NCBI RefSeq assembly: GCF_036959255.1
Contig: NZ_JAWMTI010000004.1
Coordinates: 372,001 to 436,000 of the forward strand
DNA from: Olivibacter sp036959255
GTDB lineage: Bacteria; Bacteroidota; Bacteroidia; Sphingobacteriales; Sphingobacteriaceae
Direction: 5' to 3'
Length of the DNA: 64,000 nt
Shown here: in pieces, positions 26,104 to 35,345 of the stretch
How positions within the stretch are numbered: position 1 is the stretch's first letter
Layout of the letters: the number at the start of each line of letters is the position of its first letter
Translations under genes and position numbers: made by a program
The notes under the pieces: model-generated
Seen by the model: only the letters and a program-made list of their open reading frames with translations
Database searches by the model: none
Told to the model about the DNA's origin: nothing

Positions 26104-26133
26104 TTGTTTAGGGGGGCTAAATTTCTAATTTTG
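26104..26133 (+). promoter_or_regulatory. Bacteroidota-type promoter of DUF2851 gene
   Basis: TTG (26104-26106), a 19-bp spacer and TAATTTTG (26126-26133), full consensus. The predicted start is near 26139, 18 nt before the ATG. Confidence 0.7.
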
Positions 26134-26156
26134 TCTCAAACCTAAATAATCGGAAG

Positions 26157-27452
26157 ATGGAATTCCCGGAAAAGGTACTTCATTATATATGGAGGTATCG
26201 ATTGTATAAGCACGTTAACCTGATCACAAAAAAAGGTAAATCATTGGTCGTCCTTTCACCTGGTATATTGAATAACAATGCGGGACCGGATTTCGAATAT
26301 TGTCGATTGAGGATTGGTGAAACGGAGTGGGCGGGGGCCGTAGAATTACACCTAAAATCGTCTGATTGGTATACGCATCAACACCAGAGAGACGAAGCTT
26401 ATAATAATGTTATTTTGCATGTTGTATACGAGCACGATGGTGAAATACAACTTTCGGACGGTACGGTTCCCGAAACCTTGGAGTTGAAGCCGCTCATAAG
26501 TGGCAATCTATTAACCAAATATAATGTACTCATGCAGAGCAAAGCTTGGGTTCCCTGTCAACCCTATTTGCCGGACATAGACTATTTTGTAATAGAACAG
26601 TGGTTGGCCCGCTTATTGACCGAACGTTTGCAGGAGAAATCCAATGATTTAAGCAGGCTTTTAACCGATAAGAAAGCGGACTGGGAGGAGGTGACTTATA
26701 TTTTATTAGCACGTAATTTTGGTTTTAAGGTGAACGCAATACCTTTTGAGCTTTTAGCGAAGAATACGCCTTATAAGCTTATTAGCAAAAATCGATCGCA
26801 ACCAAAGCTGATTGAAGCTCTTCTGTTTGGTCAGGCAGGCTTACTGGAAAGAGAATCTTTTAATGATGCATACCCTAATCGTTTAAAACAGGATTATCTC
26901 CATTTGCAAGATCGCTATCAATTGGTACCTATTCCGGCTTCTACATGGAAATTTCTTCGTATGCGGCCCGCAAATTTTCCAACGATCCGGTTGGCGCAGT
27001 TTGTCGCATGGTGTGCAGGCGGAGAACATTTATTTTCAAAGATCCTTCAATGCAAAAGCGTAGAACAGCTTCGACAGCTTTTCGTGGAATTGCCCGTTCA
27101 TAACTATTGGACCGAACATTACGTCTTTGACAAAACAACAAAAAAGCATAATTCAACACTTGGTATAAGCTCTATCGATAACATTATTGTGAACACGGTG
27201 GTAACAATTTTGGTCGGCTATGGCAAATATGTTGGAAAAGAGATGTATCTTTACCGGGCAATTGATTTATTGGAACAGCTTAGAGGTGAACAGAATCGCA
27301 TTATAAGTCAATTTAAGCATTTGGGACTTGAAGTCAAATCTGCCGCCGCTTCGCAAGCTTTGTTGCAGTTAAAGCATGCTTATTGCGATCAACATAAGTG
27401 TTTGGACTGTGGCATCGGATTACAGGTATTTAAGCAAAATAAGACGTTATGA
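26157..27452 (+). CDS. DUF2851 family protein
   Basis: 431 residues, no known biochemical role. It begins MEFPEKVLHYIWRYRLY and contains the family blocks SPGILNNNAGPDFEYCRLRIG, WAGAVELHLKSSDWYTHQHQRDEAYNNVILHVVYEHD and, near the end, a Cys cluster CDQHKCLDCGIG. The N-terminal GAVELHxKxSDW motif with acidic residues before it recalls a restriction-endonuclease-like fold, which is my inference only. Its stop overlaps the PspC gene by 4 bp (ATGA), so the two are translationally coupled. Confidence 0.85.
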   Translation: MEFPEKVLHYIWRYRLYKHVNLITKKGKSLVVLSPGILNNNAGPDFEYCRLRIGETEWAGAVELHLKSSDWYTHQHQRDEAYNNVILHVVYEHDGEIQLSDGTVPETLELKPLISGNLLTKYNVLMQSKAWVPCQPYLPDIDYFVIEQWLARLLTERLQEKSNDLSRLLTDKKADWEEVTYILLARNFGFKVNAIPFELLAKNTPYKLISKNRSQPKLIEALLFGQAGLLERESFNDAYPNRLKQDYLHLQDRYQLVPIPASTWKFLRMRPANFPTIRLAQFVAWCAGGEHLFSKILQCKSVEQLRQLFVELPVHNYWTEHYVFDKTTKKHNSTLGISSIDNIIVNTVVTILVGYGKYVGKEMYLYRAIDLLEQLRGEQNRIISQFKHLGLEVKSAAASQALLQLKHAYCDQHKCLDCGIGLQVFKQNKTL

Positions 27453-27670
27453 TACAACGCATAATGATTTTTTTTGAACAACGCTCTTTTGGGGTATGTG
27501 CATACCTAGGAGAGAAATTAGGGGTTTCTATCTCGAAAATCCGCCTTTTTTTTATTTACTCTTCATTCTTAGCTGTAGGTTTTCCTATTGTCTTTTACCT
27601 TTTGGCAGGAGTTGTATTGGATGTACGAAATTTCGTGAAACGAATGCGTCACCGGTTGTGGGATTTTTAA
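27449..27670 (+). CDS. PspC-domain membrane protein
   Basis: 73 residues: FGVCAYLGEKLGVSISKIRLFFIYSSFLAVGFPIVFYLLAGVVL is a single PspC domain with the conserved GVCAxLxxxLGVxxxxxRxxF start and one or two membrane helices, then a basic tail. PspC proteins respond to envelope stress in proteobacteria; here it is only a stand-alone domain coupled to DUF2851. No anti-sigma or PspA gene nearby. Confidence 0.85.
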   Translation: MIQRIMIFFEQRSFGVCAYLGEKLGVSISKIRLFFIYSSFLAVGFPIVFYLLAGVVLDVRNFVKRMRHRLWDF

Positions 27671-27736
27671 AAGATGCTCTTTCTTTTTGATTCATTCTGT
27701 CTCTTCCGCCCTTTTCTTTATTAAAAGAGAACTTTT

Positions 27737-28384
27737 TCAACTTAATATCTTGGCAATCTCTATATGACCTTTATCGGCAGCCAAATCTGCAGCTGTTTTT
27801 CCAAAGTCATTCTTGATATCAACAAGTGCGCCATTCTCCAATAACAAAATAAGCATTTCAATATTTCCGTTTTGAGCCGCAATGTGTAAAGGTGTTGTTC
27901 TTGCCGCTTGTAAAACATTGACTTCCGCACCAGCTTCCACCAGCATTTTTGCAATTTCATCAAAACCGGCACTGATAGCGGCATGAAGTGGGTAAACCTG
28001 ATAACCATTTTGCGACGATAAATTGGGGCCAGCACCCTTTAAAAGTAGGTAACGCACTATTTCTATATTTCCAAAATGTGTTGCCATGCCCAATGCGGTA
28101 AATCCATGTTCCGAAAAAGTGTCTAACAAATCAGGAGATTCATCCAACAGTTCACTCACCACTTCCGTTAAACCGGCCGCTGCAGCTTCCCAGATTGTAA
28201 TTTCTTGAATATGTTGCAGGATGATTTTCACGATCTGATTCTTGTGATAATAGCAAGCCAGTAAGAGGGGTGATATCTCATGGCTGGTCTTTTGTTGGCA
28301 TAGGGCCGGGTTGGTATGCAGTAAATTATCAATAGCTGCAGCATTTCCTGATTCTATATATTCCTCTAATAGCGTTAAGCTCAT
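27737..28384 (-). CDS. ankyrin-repeat protein
   Basis: From the ATG at 28384 the protein has 215 residues and consists of about six ankyrin repeats with the hallmarks GFTALGMATHFGNIEIVRYLL, YPLHAAISAGFDEIAKMLVEAGA, TPLHIAAQNGNIEMLILLLENGA and KTAADLAADKGHIEIAKIL. No signal peptide, so probably cytoplasmic; the partner is unknown. An upstream in-frame ATG at 28450 would add 22 residues, but it lies upstream of the -7 box at 28414-28421 and is rejected. The first repeats are more divergent than the last. Confidence 0.85.
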   Translation of the reverse strand: MSLTLLEEYIESGNAAAIDNLLHTNPALCQQKTSHEISPLLLACYYHKNQIVKIILQHIQEITIWEAAAAGLTEVVSELLDESPDLLDTFSEHGFTALGMATHFGNIEIVRYLLLKGAGPNLSSQNGYQVYPLHAAISAGFDEIAKMLVEAGAEVNVLQAARTTPLHIAAQNGNIEMLILLLENGALVDIKNDFGKTAADLAADKGHIEIAKILS

Positions 28385-28413
28385 CTTGTTCCCCTTAAAA
28401 TTATTCTTTTTTG

Positions 28414-28421
28414 CAAACCTA
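28414..28421 (-). promoter_or_regulatory. -7 element of the ankyrin gene
   Basis: On the minus strand TAGGTTTG, a perfect TAnnTTTG box, about 30 nt before the ATG at 28384. A TTTG lies 18 bp further up, one base short of the usual spacing. Confidence 0.5.
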
Positions 28422-28487
28422 ATATAAAAAACATTATTACAAAACTTCAAAAAGCTAAAATTATTTTCGCCAGAACGTAAGTTTTTG

Positions 28488-28518
28488 TTTGTGATGTAAA
28501 TATAATGCGTTATTTTTG
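28488..28518 (+). promoter_or_regulatory. strong Bacteroidota-type promoter ahead of the metal-uptake locus
   Basis: TTTG (28488-28491), a 19-bp spacer and TATTTTTG (28511-28518), full consensus. Transcription would begin near 28524 and immediately enter the two-hairpin leader. Confidence 0.7.
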
Positions 28519-28521
28519 TAC

Positions 28522-28587
28522 TGCCTTGCTTAAGGCATGTTTTTCATAGGTAGATGTAGGGTCGGATACATGTATCCGGCCCTTTTT
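28522..28587 (+). ncRNA. candidate short RNA or attenuated leader
   Basis: Right behind the promoter are two hairpins: TGCCTT-GCTT-AAGGCA (28522-28537) and a 10-bp stem GGGTCGGATA-CATG-TATCCGGCCC (28559-28582) followed by five T. The second has full intrinsic-terminator form. The unit therefore encodes either a ~64-nt small RNA or a leader whose terminator gates the two plus-strand genes of the metal locus that start at 28623. Confidence 0.5.
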
Positions 28588-28622
28588 AAAACTTACACAG
28601 ATTTTTACCTTTCATTTCTGTT

Positions 28623-28970
28623 ATGTTTAATCGAAAAGGAATTATGGTTTCGTTCATCGCAAAGTTCATGCTTGTGTACTTTGTGCTGGCTGTTATTCCT
28701 TTAGATTTCTATCATCATCATAATCTGTCCCAGCCGCTAAAGCAAAAAAATGCAACATTTAGTGTCAATCATACGGAGCGTTCGGCTAGCCTTTCCTCTT
28801 ATTGCTTAATCTGTAATCTACATTTCAACAAAAAATATGATACATCGGTATTTAGCTTTAAGATTGCACTTTTAGCGAAATTAATTTACCGATCGTTCGG
28901 TCTTATACATTTTTCTCATCAATTATCCATTCGGGATATTACCTCCAGAGGGCCCCCATCATTGGTCTAA
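28623..28970 (+). CDS. small His/Cys membrane protein upstream of TonB receptor
   Basis: 115 residues that I cannot assign to a named family. An N-terminal hydrophobic helix (FIAKFMLVYFVLAVIPLDF) is followed at once by YHHHNLS, then SSYCLICNLHFNK (CxxC plus His) and a C-terminal GPPSLV. A paralogue with the same order (HH, CxIC, H, GPPLA ending) lies at 35431-35769, again in front of a TonB receptor. His and Cys pairs on the periplasmic side suggest metal binding, which is inference. An alternative start is the ATG at 28644. It is 178 bp ahead of the receptor and behind the hairpin leader. Confidence 0.7.
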   Translation: MFNRKGIMVSFIAKFMLVYFVLAVIPLDFYHHHNLSQPLKQKNATFSVNHTERSASLSSYCLICNLHFNKKYDTSVFSFKIALLAKLIYRSFGLIHFSHQLSIRDITSRGPPSLV

Positions 28971-29147
28971 CAATACAATTTTAAGGAGATACTCTCTATT
29001 TTTTTCATAGCGGATGGCTAATATCCATAATCACCATCTCGACCTTAGTGGACGTTCAATAGGCTTAATCGCATATTCAACATTCATTTCATCTTCGCGT
29101 TCGATAGGGTATTAAAAGGGTTTTTAGACGTTCTCATTCAATTTTTT

Positions 29148-31454
29148 ATGTATAAGTTCTTTATCACGCTGATCGTGTGTTTAACACTCAGCAATCATAA
29201 AAGTTACGCAATAGAAACCATCATCATCAACGGGAAAGTAATAGACGCGCAAAACAAGCAACCTTTGGCGGGAGCTACTATTACCATTCCCGATTTACGG
29301 ATTTCGGTACTCACAGATCAGGCGGGTACATTCAAATTGCGGAATGTTCCGGCAAGAGGCAGTTTCTTGATAGAAGCCAGGTTTATCGGTTATGAAACGG
29401 CAACGCGCGTCATCGATCTTTCCAAAGATAGTAACTGGGAATTTGAATTAAAACCTACATTGATCGAAACACAAGAAGTAATCGTTACAGGAACACTTTC
29501 TTCAGGAAGCAATAAAAGAAATAGCACGACGGTTAACATTATCAATAAGGATAAGCTATTGCTGCCTTCAAGCAATATTATCGATGCGATCGCGAAAAGT
29601 CCGGGCGTTTCTCAGGTAACCACCGGTCCTTCGATTTCAAAACCGGTTATTAGAGGATTAAGTTATAATCGAGTAGTTACCATTGATAATGGTGTAAAAC
29701 AGGAGGGACAACAGTGGGGTGACGAACACGGAATAGAGATCGATCAATTCAAAGCAAATCGGGTGGAGGTATTAAAGGGGGCGGCCTCACTGATATATGG
29801 CTCGGATGCTTTAGGGGGTGTTATTAATCTTTTAGAACCGATTCCTGTACCGGAAGGAGAAATAAGTGGTGAATTTCTAACCAATTATTCCACCAATAAT
29901 GGTCTTATCGGCTCGTCTGTTATGTTAACGGGGAACCAGAACGGTATCGTGTGGCGAGGGAGAGGGACTTATAAAAATGCCCATTCGTTTAAAACACCGA
30001 CTGGTTATTTTCCAAACTCGGGTTTTAATGAGACGGATTTTAGTGGTATGTTTGGTTTGAATAAGTCTTGGGGATATACGCACCTTAATTTTTCTAGTTT
30101 CCGGAATAATATAGGCTTTTATGAACCTAGCTTCGATGTGGACGGCAATTATATAGATGAGGAGGGTAGCCTTTTCAGTCGCGATGACTTTAAAAGTAGA
30201 ACCTTACAATATCCTAAGCAGGATATCCGTCATTACAAAGTGTCGTTGAACAATAACCTATTAATCGGATCGGGTAATTTAAAACTAGATCTAGGTTTTC
30301 AGAGAAACCAGCGTCGGGAGCTGGAGGATGGACCTGACCCCTCTCTATATTTTAATTTAGATACTTATACCGGCGATGCACGCTATTATATCGGGCAACA
30401 AAATGGCTGGGAACCCGTTTTTGGCCTGAGTACGGAAATAGGACACAGCGAAAATAGGGGAGAAGAATTTTTAATTCCTGCTTATGATACCTACGGTCTG
30501 GGGGCTTTTGCCTATGTCAAAAAGAATTGGAACAACAGCACTTTTAATATTGGAGTCCGCTATGATTTCCGAAAAAATGTAGGAAAAGCGTTAGAGCAGG
30601 AAGGAGAACAGCTATTTGAAGGCTTTAATAACCGTTTTTCTAACGTGAGTGGAGCTATGGGCTTTACCCACCAATTCACGGAGAGACTTAACTTCAAAGC
30701 TAACGCCGGTTCTGCATTTAGAGCACCTAATCCAGCAGAATTGGGATCGAATGGCGAACATGAGGGAACCTTCCGTTACGAAGTTGGAAACGCGGATTTA
30801 CAACCGGAAAGAAGCTATCAAGTTGATGCAGAATTATCCTATGATGGCGATTTTATAAATGCGAGCGCCACTGTGTACAATAATTATATCCATGATTTTA
30901 TCTATGCCGCTCATCATGGTGAATTCATTGATGATCTGCCTGTTTATAACTATGGGCAGGTAAATGCAAATCTATATGGTGCGGAAGCAAGTTTGATCTT
31001 ACATCCCGTTCATTTCATTCATTTTGAGAATACATTCGGGTACACCCATGCGAAGAATACAAGTATGGATAAACCGCTGCCCTTTATCCCTGCCGGGGTG
31101 CTGCGTAATGAATTGCGCTACGAACCGGAAATCAAACATTTACAAGAGCCTTTTCTTTCGGTCGGACTCGCCAACTACTTCGCACAAAATCGAGTAGATG
31201 AAGAGTTTGAAACACCTACAAGCAGTTATACTTTAGTGAACGCCAGTTTTGGTGCAACCTTTTTTGTTGGAAAGCAAGCGATTAAATGCTATGTGTCAGC
31301 TAATAATTTGCTAGACAAGAAATATTATGATGCCTTAAGTCGATATAAACCAGGTCGTCTCGATCAAAATGATTTGAGCCTAGGGGTCTACAATCCAGGT
31401 AGAAACATCACATTTGGCGTTTATCTCCCATTTGTAATTAAGCACAGCAATTAA
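29148..31454 (+). CDS. TonB-dependent receptor, ZnuD-like (candidate metal uptake)
   Basis: 768 residues. A signal peptide (FITLIVCLTLSNHKSYA) is followed by a CarboxypepD_reg-like beta-sandwich (INGKVIDAQNKQPLAGATIT, ~25-110), the plug (SKPVIRGLSYNRVVTIDNG, VEVLKGAASLIYGSDALGGVINL) and a 22-strand barrel ending LPFVIKHSN. The plug bears QEGQQWGDEHGIEID, shared almost exactly with the second receptor at 32939. This plug pattern occurs in zinc and copper receptors such as ZnuD. The substrate is inferred, not shown. It forms the plus-strand arm of a mirrored locus and ends at a shared terminator. Confidence 0.87.
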   Translation: MYKFFITLIVCLTLSNHKSYAIETIIINGKVIDAQNKQPLAGATITIPDLRISVLTDQAGTFKLRNVPARGSFLIEARFIGYETATRVIDLSKDSNWEFELKPTLIETQEVIVTGTLSSGSNKRNSTTVNIINKDKLLLPSSNIIDAIAKSPGVSQVTTGPSISKPVIRGLSYNRVVTIDNGVKQEGQQWGDEHGIEIDQFKANRVEVLKGAASLIYGSDALGGVINLLEPIPVPEGEISGEFLTNYSTNNGLIGSSVMLTGNQNGIVWRGRGTYKNAHSFKTPTGYFPNSGFNETDFSGMFGLNKSWGYTHLNFSSFRNNIGFYEPSFDVDGNYIDEEGSLFSRDDFKSRTLQYPKQDIRHYKVSLNNNLLIGSGNLKLDLGFQRNQRRELEDGPDPSLYFNLDTYTGDARYYIGQQNGWEPVFGLSTEIGHSENRGEEFLIPAYDTYGLGAFAYVKKNWNNSTFNIGVRYDFRKNVGKALEQEGEQLFEGFNNRFSNVSGAMGFTHQFTERLNFKANAGSAFRAPNPAELGSNGEHEGTFRYEVGNADLQPERSYQVDAELSYDGDFINASATVYNNYIHDFIYAAHHGEFIDDLPVYNYGQVNANLYGAEASLILHPVHFIHFENTFGYTHAKNTSMDKPLPFIPAGVLRNELRYEPEIKHLQEPFLSVGLANYFAQNRVDEEFETPTSSYTLVNASFGATFFVGKQAIKCYVSANNLLDKKYYDALSRYKPGRLDQNDLSLGVYNPGRNITFGVYLPFVIKHSN

Positions 31455-31470
31455 CTGTTTGAGCCATTTA

Positions 31471-31506
31471 AAAGGAGCTCGAGTTTTATTACGAGCTCCT
31501 TTTTTG
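31471..31506. terminator. bidirectional terminator between convergent metal-uptake arms
   Basis: AAAGGAGCTCG (31471-31481) pairs with CGAGCTCCTTT (31492-31502): 11 bp, T-run on the plus side and a shorter T-run on the minus side. It separates the plus-strand receptor from the minus-strand lipoprotein. Confidence 0.75.
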
Positions 31507-31517
31507 TAAATAGTTAA

Positions 31518-32213
31518 TTAATGATCGTGCCCAACTGCATGTAGCTCAAAAGTCAATTTTAACACATCTTCTCCGACAAATTTGCTTGCATAATCGTCGT
31601 GATTCCAATCTGTACGTTCGATTTTAGCTTTCGTCGTATGGTCTGCAAACCTTCTTAAGATGTAAGACACATCGGTATCAGCTCCTTCATTTGCTTCCCC
31701 TAAACTGAAATAGGCGAGAATACCGGTTGTCTCGTATTTGCCATCTACCTTGGCTCCATCCCCGTATGTCTGTTCTCGTGGTTGAAAAAGTGCACCATTT
31801 TCGGCTTCACCGGTTTCCGGATTTAATTTGAAATCGCCGCCTACAATAAAAGCCTTGTATTGGTCTGCTACCGCTTTATTTGCGAGAAATTCATCTTGTA
31901 CTTCGTGCCCGTCGCCGTTAAACGCATAAAGTTGTAGACGGTAGATTTTATGCGGGTCTAAATGGATATGTCCATTTTTAGCAATTCCCATTTGATCAAA
32001 TTCAATGGTGATACTATCCTTTTCACCTTCAATTTCAGCCAAATCATGAAAATGATCCCCATGTGGATGGCCGGTAACTTCGATAAAATCCAGGCGTGTG
32101 GATACAATGGCGTTCGGGTCATCCGGCTGAATTGGATCGTCATCTTTACTACAGGCACTGAAAAGAAGTGTAAAAGTCATCAAAGCATACGAAAAGTTTT
32201 TTAATTGTTTCAT
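31518..32213 (-). CDS. His-rich lipoprotein A (candidate metal-binding)
   Basis: 231 residues with a lipobox (MTFTLLFSACSKDDD, Cys ~21) and an Asp-rich spacer. Histidine clusters: GHPHGDHFHDLAE, NGHIHLDPHKIYRLQLY and the C-terminus FELHAVGHDH. It is paralogous to the next lipoprotein at 32331 (same HxHGDxFH, HxHL..YxL and terminal His motifs). I know no characterised member. Position at the end of the minus-strand arm, after receptor and paralogue, suggests a surface or periplasmic metal-capture protein. The gene is the last of the probable four-gene unit. Confidence 0.8.
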   Translation of the reverse strand: MKQLKNFSYALMTFTLLFSACSKDDDPIQPDDPNAIVSTRLDFIEVTGHPHGDHFHDLAEIEGEKDSITIEFDQMGIAKNGHIHLDPHKIYRLQLYAFNGDGHEVQDEFLANKAVADQYKAFIVGGDFKLNPETGEAENGALFQPREQTYGDGAKVDGKYETTGILAYFSLGEANEGADTDVSYILRRFADHTTKAKIERTDWNHDDYASKFVGEDVLKLTFELHAVGHDH

Positions 32214-32266
32214 AAAATTATTTTTTGATTTAAAAATTATAAATTAAAGAAATATTAAGTGCATAG

Positions 32267-32294
32267 AATAGCCCTCCCTTTTAGCAGGGCTATT
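32267..32294. other. hairpin between the two lipoprotein genes
   Basis: AATAGCCCT (32267-32275) pairs with AGGGCTATT (32286-32294), 9 bp, followed by TTATTTT on the plus strand. In the direction of the operon (minus) no T-run follows, so it may act as a processing or mRNA-stability hairpin. Confidence 0.5.
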
Positions 32295-32330
32295 TTATTT
32301 TAATCTGTCTAATGGTAAAGTTGTGCTTAG

Positions 32331-32912
32331 CTATTCATGGTCATGATCTTCATCCACCGGATGTAATTCAAAACTTTTATTGAAGTCATCCGATCCACCT
32401 GCTTCGCGATAGCTTGCACTATTCCAGCTTTGCGCGGAAGCTTGTGATTTATCTAAACCATGGCGTAAAACGAGTTGTAGATCAAAGCCCTCTGACGCCT
32501 TGTTAACGGTAAAAACACCTTTAAACCCTACGCGGTTATCAGCATAGGTATAATCCAGTACGTCAGCAGGAGCACCCAGGAAAAACCATTGATGTTCATT
32601 ATCACCAAATTCGGCAGTTGTATTCTGCCCGTTTTTGAACATGGCAATATCCAATTGATATTGTTCTCCAGCATGTAAGTGTACATGTGAAGGGTAGGGC
32701 CTATCACTACCTCTTATAAAACGCACCTGTAAGGTGTCTCCTTCGGCATGAAATTCATCACCGTGGTAATGGCCTTCGGTAAATGTTAGAATTGTGCCAT
32801 CATACTCCTCCTGATCAATTTCGGGAACCGGGTCGTCTTTTGAACAAGAACTGAAAGAAATGACCGCCAAGCTCAGAGCGGCCATGATAAAATAGTTACG
32901 TAATTTGTACAT
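32331..32912 (-). CDS. His-rich lipoprotein B (candidate metal-binding)
   Basis: 193 residues. Lipoprotein signal (LSLAVISFSSCSKDD) then an acidic spacer. His clusters: TEGHYHGDEFHAEGD, PSHVHLHAGEQYQLDIAMF and a C-terminal FELHPVDEDHDHE. Alignable with lipoprotein A across its length, although ~40 residues shorter. The repeated HxHGDxFH and terminal His tail are good zinc or copper ligands in principle; function is inferred from context. It starts 26 bp behind the TonB receptor gene, so the two are co-transcribed. Confidence 0.8.
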   Translation of the reverse strand: MYKLRNYFIMAALSLAVISFSSCSKDDPVPEIDQEEYDGTILTFTEGHYHGDEFHAEGDTLQVRFIRGSDRPYPSHVHLHAGEQYQLDIAMFKNGQNTTAEFGDNEHQWFFLGAPADVLDYTYADNRVGFKGVFTVNKASEGFDLQLVLRHGLDKSQASAQSWNSASYREAGGSDDFNKSFELHPVDEDHDHE

Positions 32913-32938
32913 GTTTATAGAAATTAAAAATTAAAAAG

Positions 32939-35257
32939 TTAAAATGTATAGTTCAGTTTAAGGGTGATATTTCGACCCATATCATGCGCATAGTATCTAA
33001 ATCGATTCATGTATTCTTTATATTCTTTATTGAGTAAGTTGTTTATACCTATTTGCACATTCACGTCCTGTTGGTTAAAGCGGAAACCAAGGCCTCCCAG
33101 TACATTTAATAAGCCGTAAGCAGGAGGTGGCGATGCGAAATCGGTATCAGGTTCATATCGATTTTGTCGAGCAACCCATTGATGCTGCACTTGCAAGAAT
33201 GTAGTATTGAGATGCTGTTTTTGATAGGATTTTGTCCATCGTAATGCGTTTTCAATCCGATCAGAAGGAATCCAAGGTAAATAACTTTTTTGTCGAACAT
33301 CTTTTGCTCTCACCAACGAAGCCTTTACCGTGTAGCGAAAGTTTTCAGCCAATTGGTAATTTCCGGCCAGATCAAGTCCCCAGAAAAAGGCATTCGTTTG
33401 CTCATATTGGAAGACAGGGAACGCGCCTCTAAGGCTCTCCCAAAACTCGCCGGTAGCCCGTAGATAGGTGTAATTTTTTATATAATGCGCATAAGCATCC
33501 AATTCAAGATCAAAGCGTGGTAGTTGAAGCTTTACAGCATTCACCCATTTTAAGCCTTGTTCGCTCTTAAACTGGTCATTCCCAATTTCAATGGCAGCGG
33601 TGCCGTGGTGTAACCCATTACTGAAAAGTTCACTCACGGAAGGTGGACGCCAGGCCAGACCAATATTGGATTGCAGATCGATCGTTTTATTGATATGCCA
33701 GCTAGCCCCTAATGAGCCTGAAAAGTTATGAAAAGTTCTGGTACCGGCATAGTAAATGGAGTCCAATCGATACCCTGCAGCATCAAAATATTTATAATCA
33801 TAGCGTATACCGGCTTCTAGTTCATAAGTAGGTTTGATCCATCTTTCGATCATAAACAGTCCGGCATTATAACTATCGTAGTTTGGAATTAAGGGAGTGG
33901 CAAATGTGCCCGGGATGTTGTTATTCACTTGCATGGCAAGGTTAAGGCCAAGCAGCGTTCTTAAGCCATTGTCTTTTAGTCGATCATAGGTAATGTCCAG
34001 ATTTTGCGATGTAAGCGCTAGATCGAGTGAAGGGATGCTGCTACGTCCCCCCCTCCGGATGTCATACTCTTGACGTAGGTTTCGTTGTAGGCCATATTGA
34101 ATATCCATTTGTGCACCATTTGTGAAATCCTTATGGGCTTTTAACTTTAATAAGTCATGTTTAATCACTTGTCGTGGAGCTTCGATGGTATAAGAAAAAG
34201 GGTAAGTAATAAAAGGTTTGCCGTTCTCAATCCGTGATTGCAAGTCTTCAACACTTCCAATATGGGAACCGGTAAAAATACCCAGTTCAGTTTCGAAGTG
34301 ACTGTAATAAGCCTCGTACTGCGCGAAACTGGTTTTATAACCCAGAGAAGCTGAATAGTTAATTTCCTTGACACCGGTATTGTTGAGATAGTAATTGGCA
34401 GATTTGATATCACCTAACCTTTTAAAGCTTCCCTGTGCGCGCCAGCTAAAGCCGGGTAATTTTTTTAGACCACCATTTAACATGGCCGATGTCGTACCAC
34501 CTCGACCGTTACTTTGTCCGATCACGTCAAATTCGCCATGAATTTCCGAATTTATCGGTAAGGTCGGAGGTTCAATAATAATAACACCTCCGATCGCTTC
34601 TGCACCATAACGGACGGACTCGGCCCCCTTGATAACCCGAATATTTTTGGCAATAAAAGGATCAATTTCAGGTGCGTGCTCATTTCCCCATTGCTGACCT
34701 TCTTGCCGTATACCGTTATTAAGCATTAGAATACGATTGCTGTGCATCCCATGAATGACAGGTTTAGCAATGGTGGCCCCTGTTTGCAACATGTTTATGC
34801 CAGGTATTTCCTTAAGCACTTCGGCCAATACACTACCCTTACTCTCCTTTAATTGCTGTTGGGTGAGTGAATTCACCAGCGCCGTGGTTTTCAGGTTATG
34901 CTGATGTCCAACAACTTCGACGTCGTGAAGTACAATGTGGCCGTGCTTCAGATCAACGTTGAGTATTTCATTCTTGGTTAATCGCAGCGTCTTATGGCTT
35001 TCTTCAAAACCTAAGCTTTCAAAGCTGAGTACGTAGGTATCCGCACAAAGAGAGGAAAACCTATAGAATCCGTGTCCATCGGTTTTAATCATTTTGTTTC
35101 CGGGCATAATACGAATTGTAGCACCGGCTAAGGGTAGCCGTGTGTCGGAATCGATGAGACGTCCGTTAATCATAAAGTTGCAATCATTGTTTTGCGCGTG
35201 ACCTATATGGATAGATAAAAGCAAAAGCAACAGGGTAAACTGTTTTTTAATAAACAT
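32939..35257 (-). CDS. TonB-dependent receptor, ZnuD-like, second copy
   Basis: 772 residues: signal peptide (TLLLLLLSIHIGHAQ), CarboxypepD_reg-like domain (FMINGRLIDSDTRLPLAGATIRI), plug (AKPVIHGMHSNRILMLNNG, QEGQQWGNEHAPEIDPF, VIKGAESVRYGAEAIGGVIII) and barrel ending MGRNITLKLNYTF with the terminal Phe. It is homologous to but clearly diverged from the 29148 receptor, so the two may take different ligands. The linker region is His-rich (VVGHQHNLKTT). It is the second gene of the minus-strand arm: small His/Cys protein, receptor, lipoprotein B, lipoprotein A. An (ACTTT)5 tract lies ~90 bp upstream. Confidence 0.87.
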   Translation of the reverse strand: MFIKKQFTLLLLLLSIHIGHAQNNDCNFMINGRLIDSDTRLPLAGATIRIMPGNKMIKTDGHGFYRFSSLCADTYVLSFESLGFEESHKTLRLTKNEILNVDLKHGHIVLHDVEVVGHQHNLKTTALVNSLTQQQLKESKGSVLAEVLKEIPGINMLQTGATIAKPVIHGMHSNRILMLNNGIRQEGQQWGNEHAPEIDPFIAKNIRVIKGAESVRYGAEAIGGVIIIEPPTLPINSEIHGEFDVIGQSNGRGGTTSAMLNGGLKKLPGFSWRAQGSFKRLGDIKSANYYLNNTGVKEINYSASLGYKTSFAQYEAYYSHFETELGIFTGSHIGSVEDLQSRIENGKPFITYPFSYTIEAPRQVIKHDLLKLKAHKDFTNGAQMDIQYGLQRNLRQEYDIRRGGRSSIPSLDLALTSQNLDITYDRLKDNGLRTLLGLNLAMQVNNNIPGTFATPLIPNYDSYNAGLFMIERWIKPTYELEAGIRYDYKYFDAAGYRLDSIYYAGTRTFHNFSGSLGASWHINKTIDLQSNIGLAWRPPSVSELFSNGLHHGTAAIEIGNDQFKSEQGLKWVNAVKLQLPRFDLELDAYAHYIKNYTYLRATGEFWESLRGAFPVFQYEQTNAFFWGLDLAGNYQLAENFRYTVKASLVRAKDVRQKSYLPWIPSDRIENALRWTKSYQKQHLNTTFLQVQHQWVARQNRYEPDTDFASPPPAYGLLNVLGGLGFRFNQQDVNVQIGINNLLNKEYKEYMNRFRYYAHDMGRNITLKLNYTF

Positions 35258-35345
35258 GAATATGAATGGTTTTAGCTTGTTTGGATATTACCAAAAACAA
35301 GAGACTCGGAATTGCGCCATGCATTTAGTCTAGGTAGAAGCTTTT

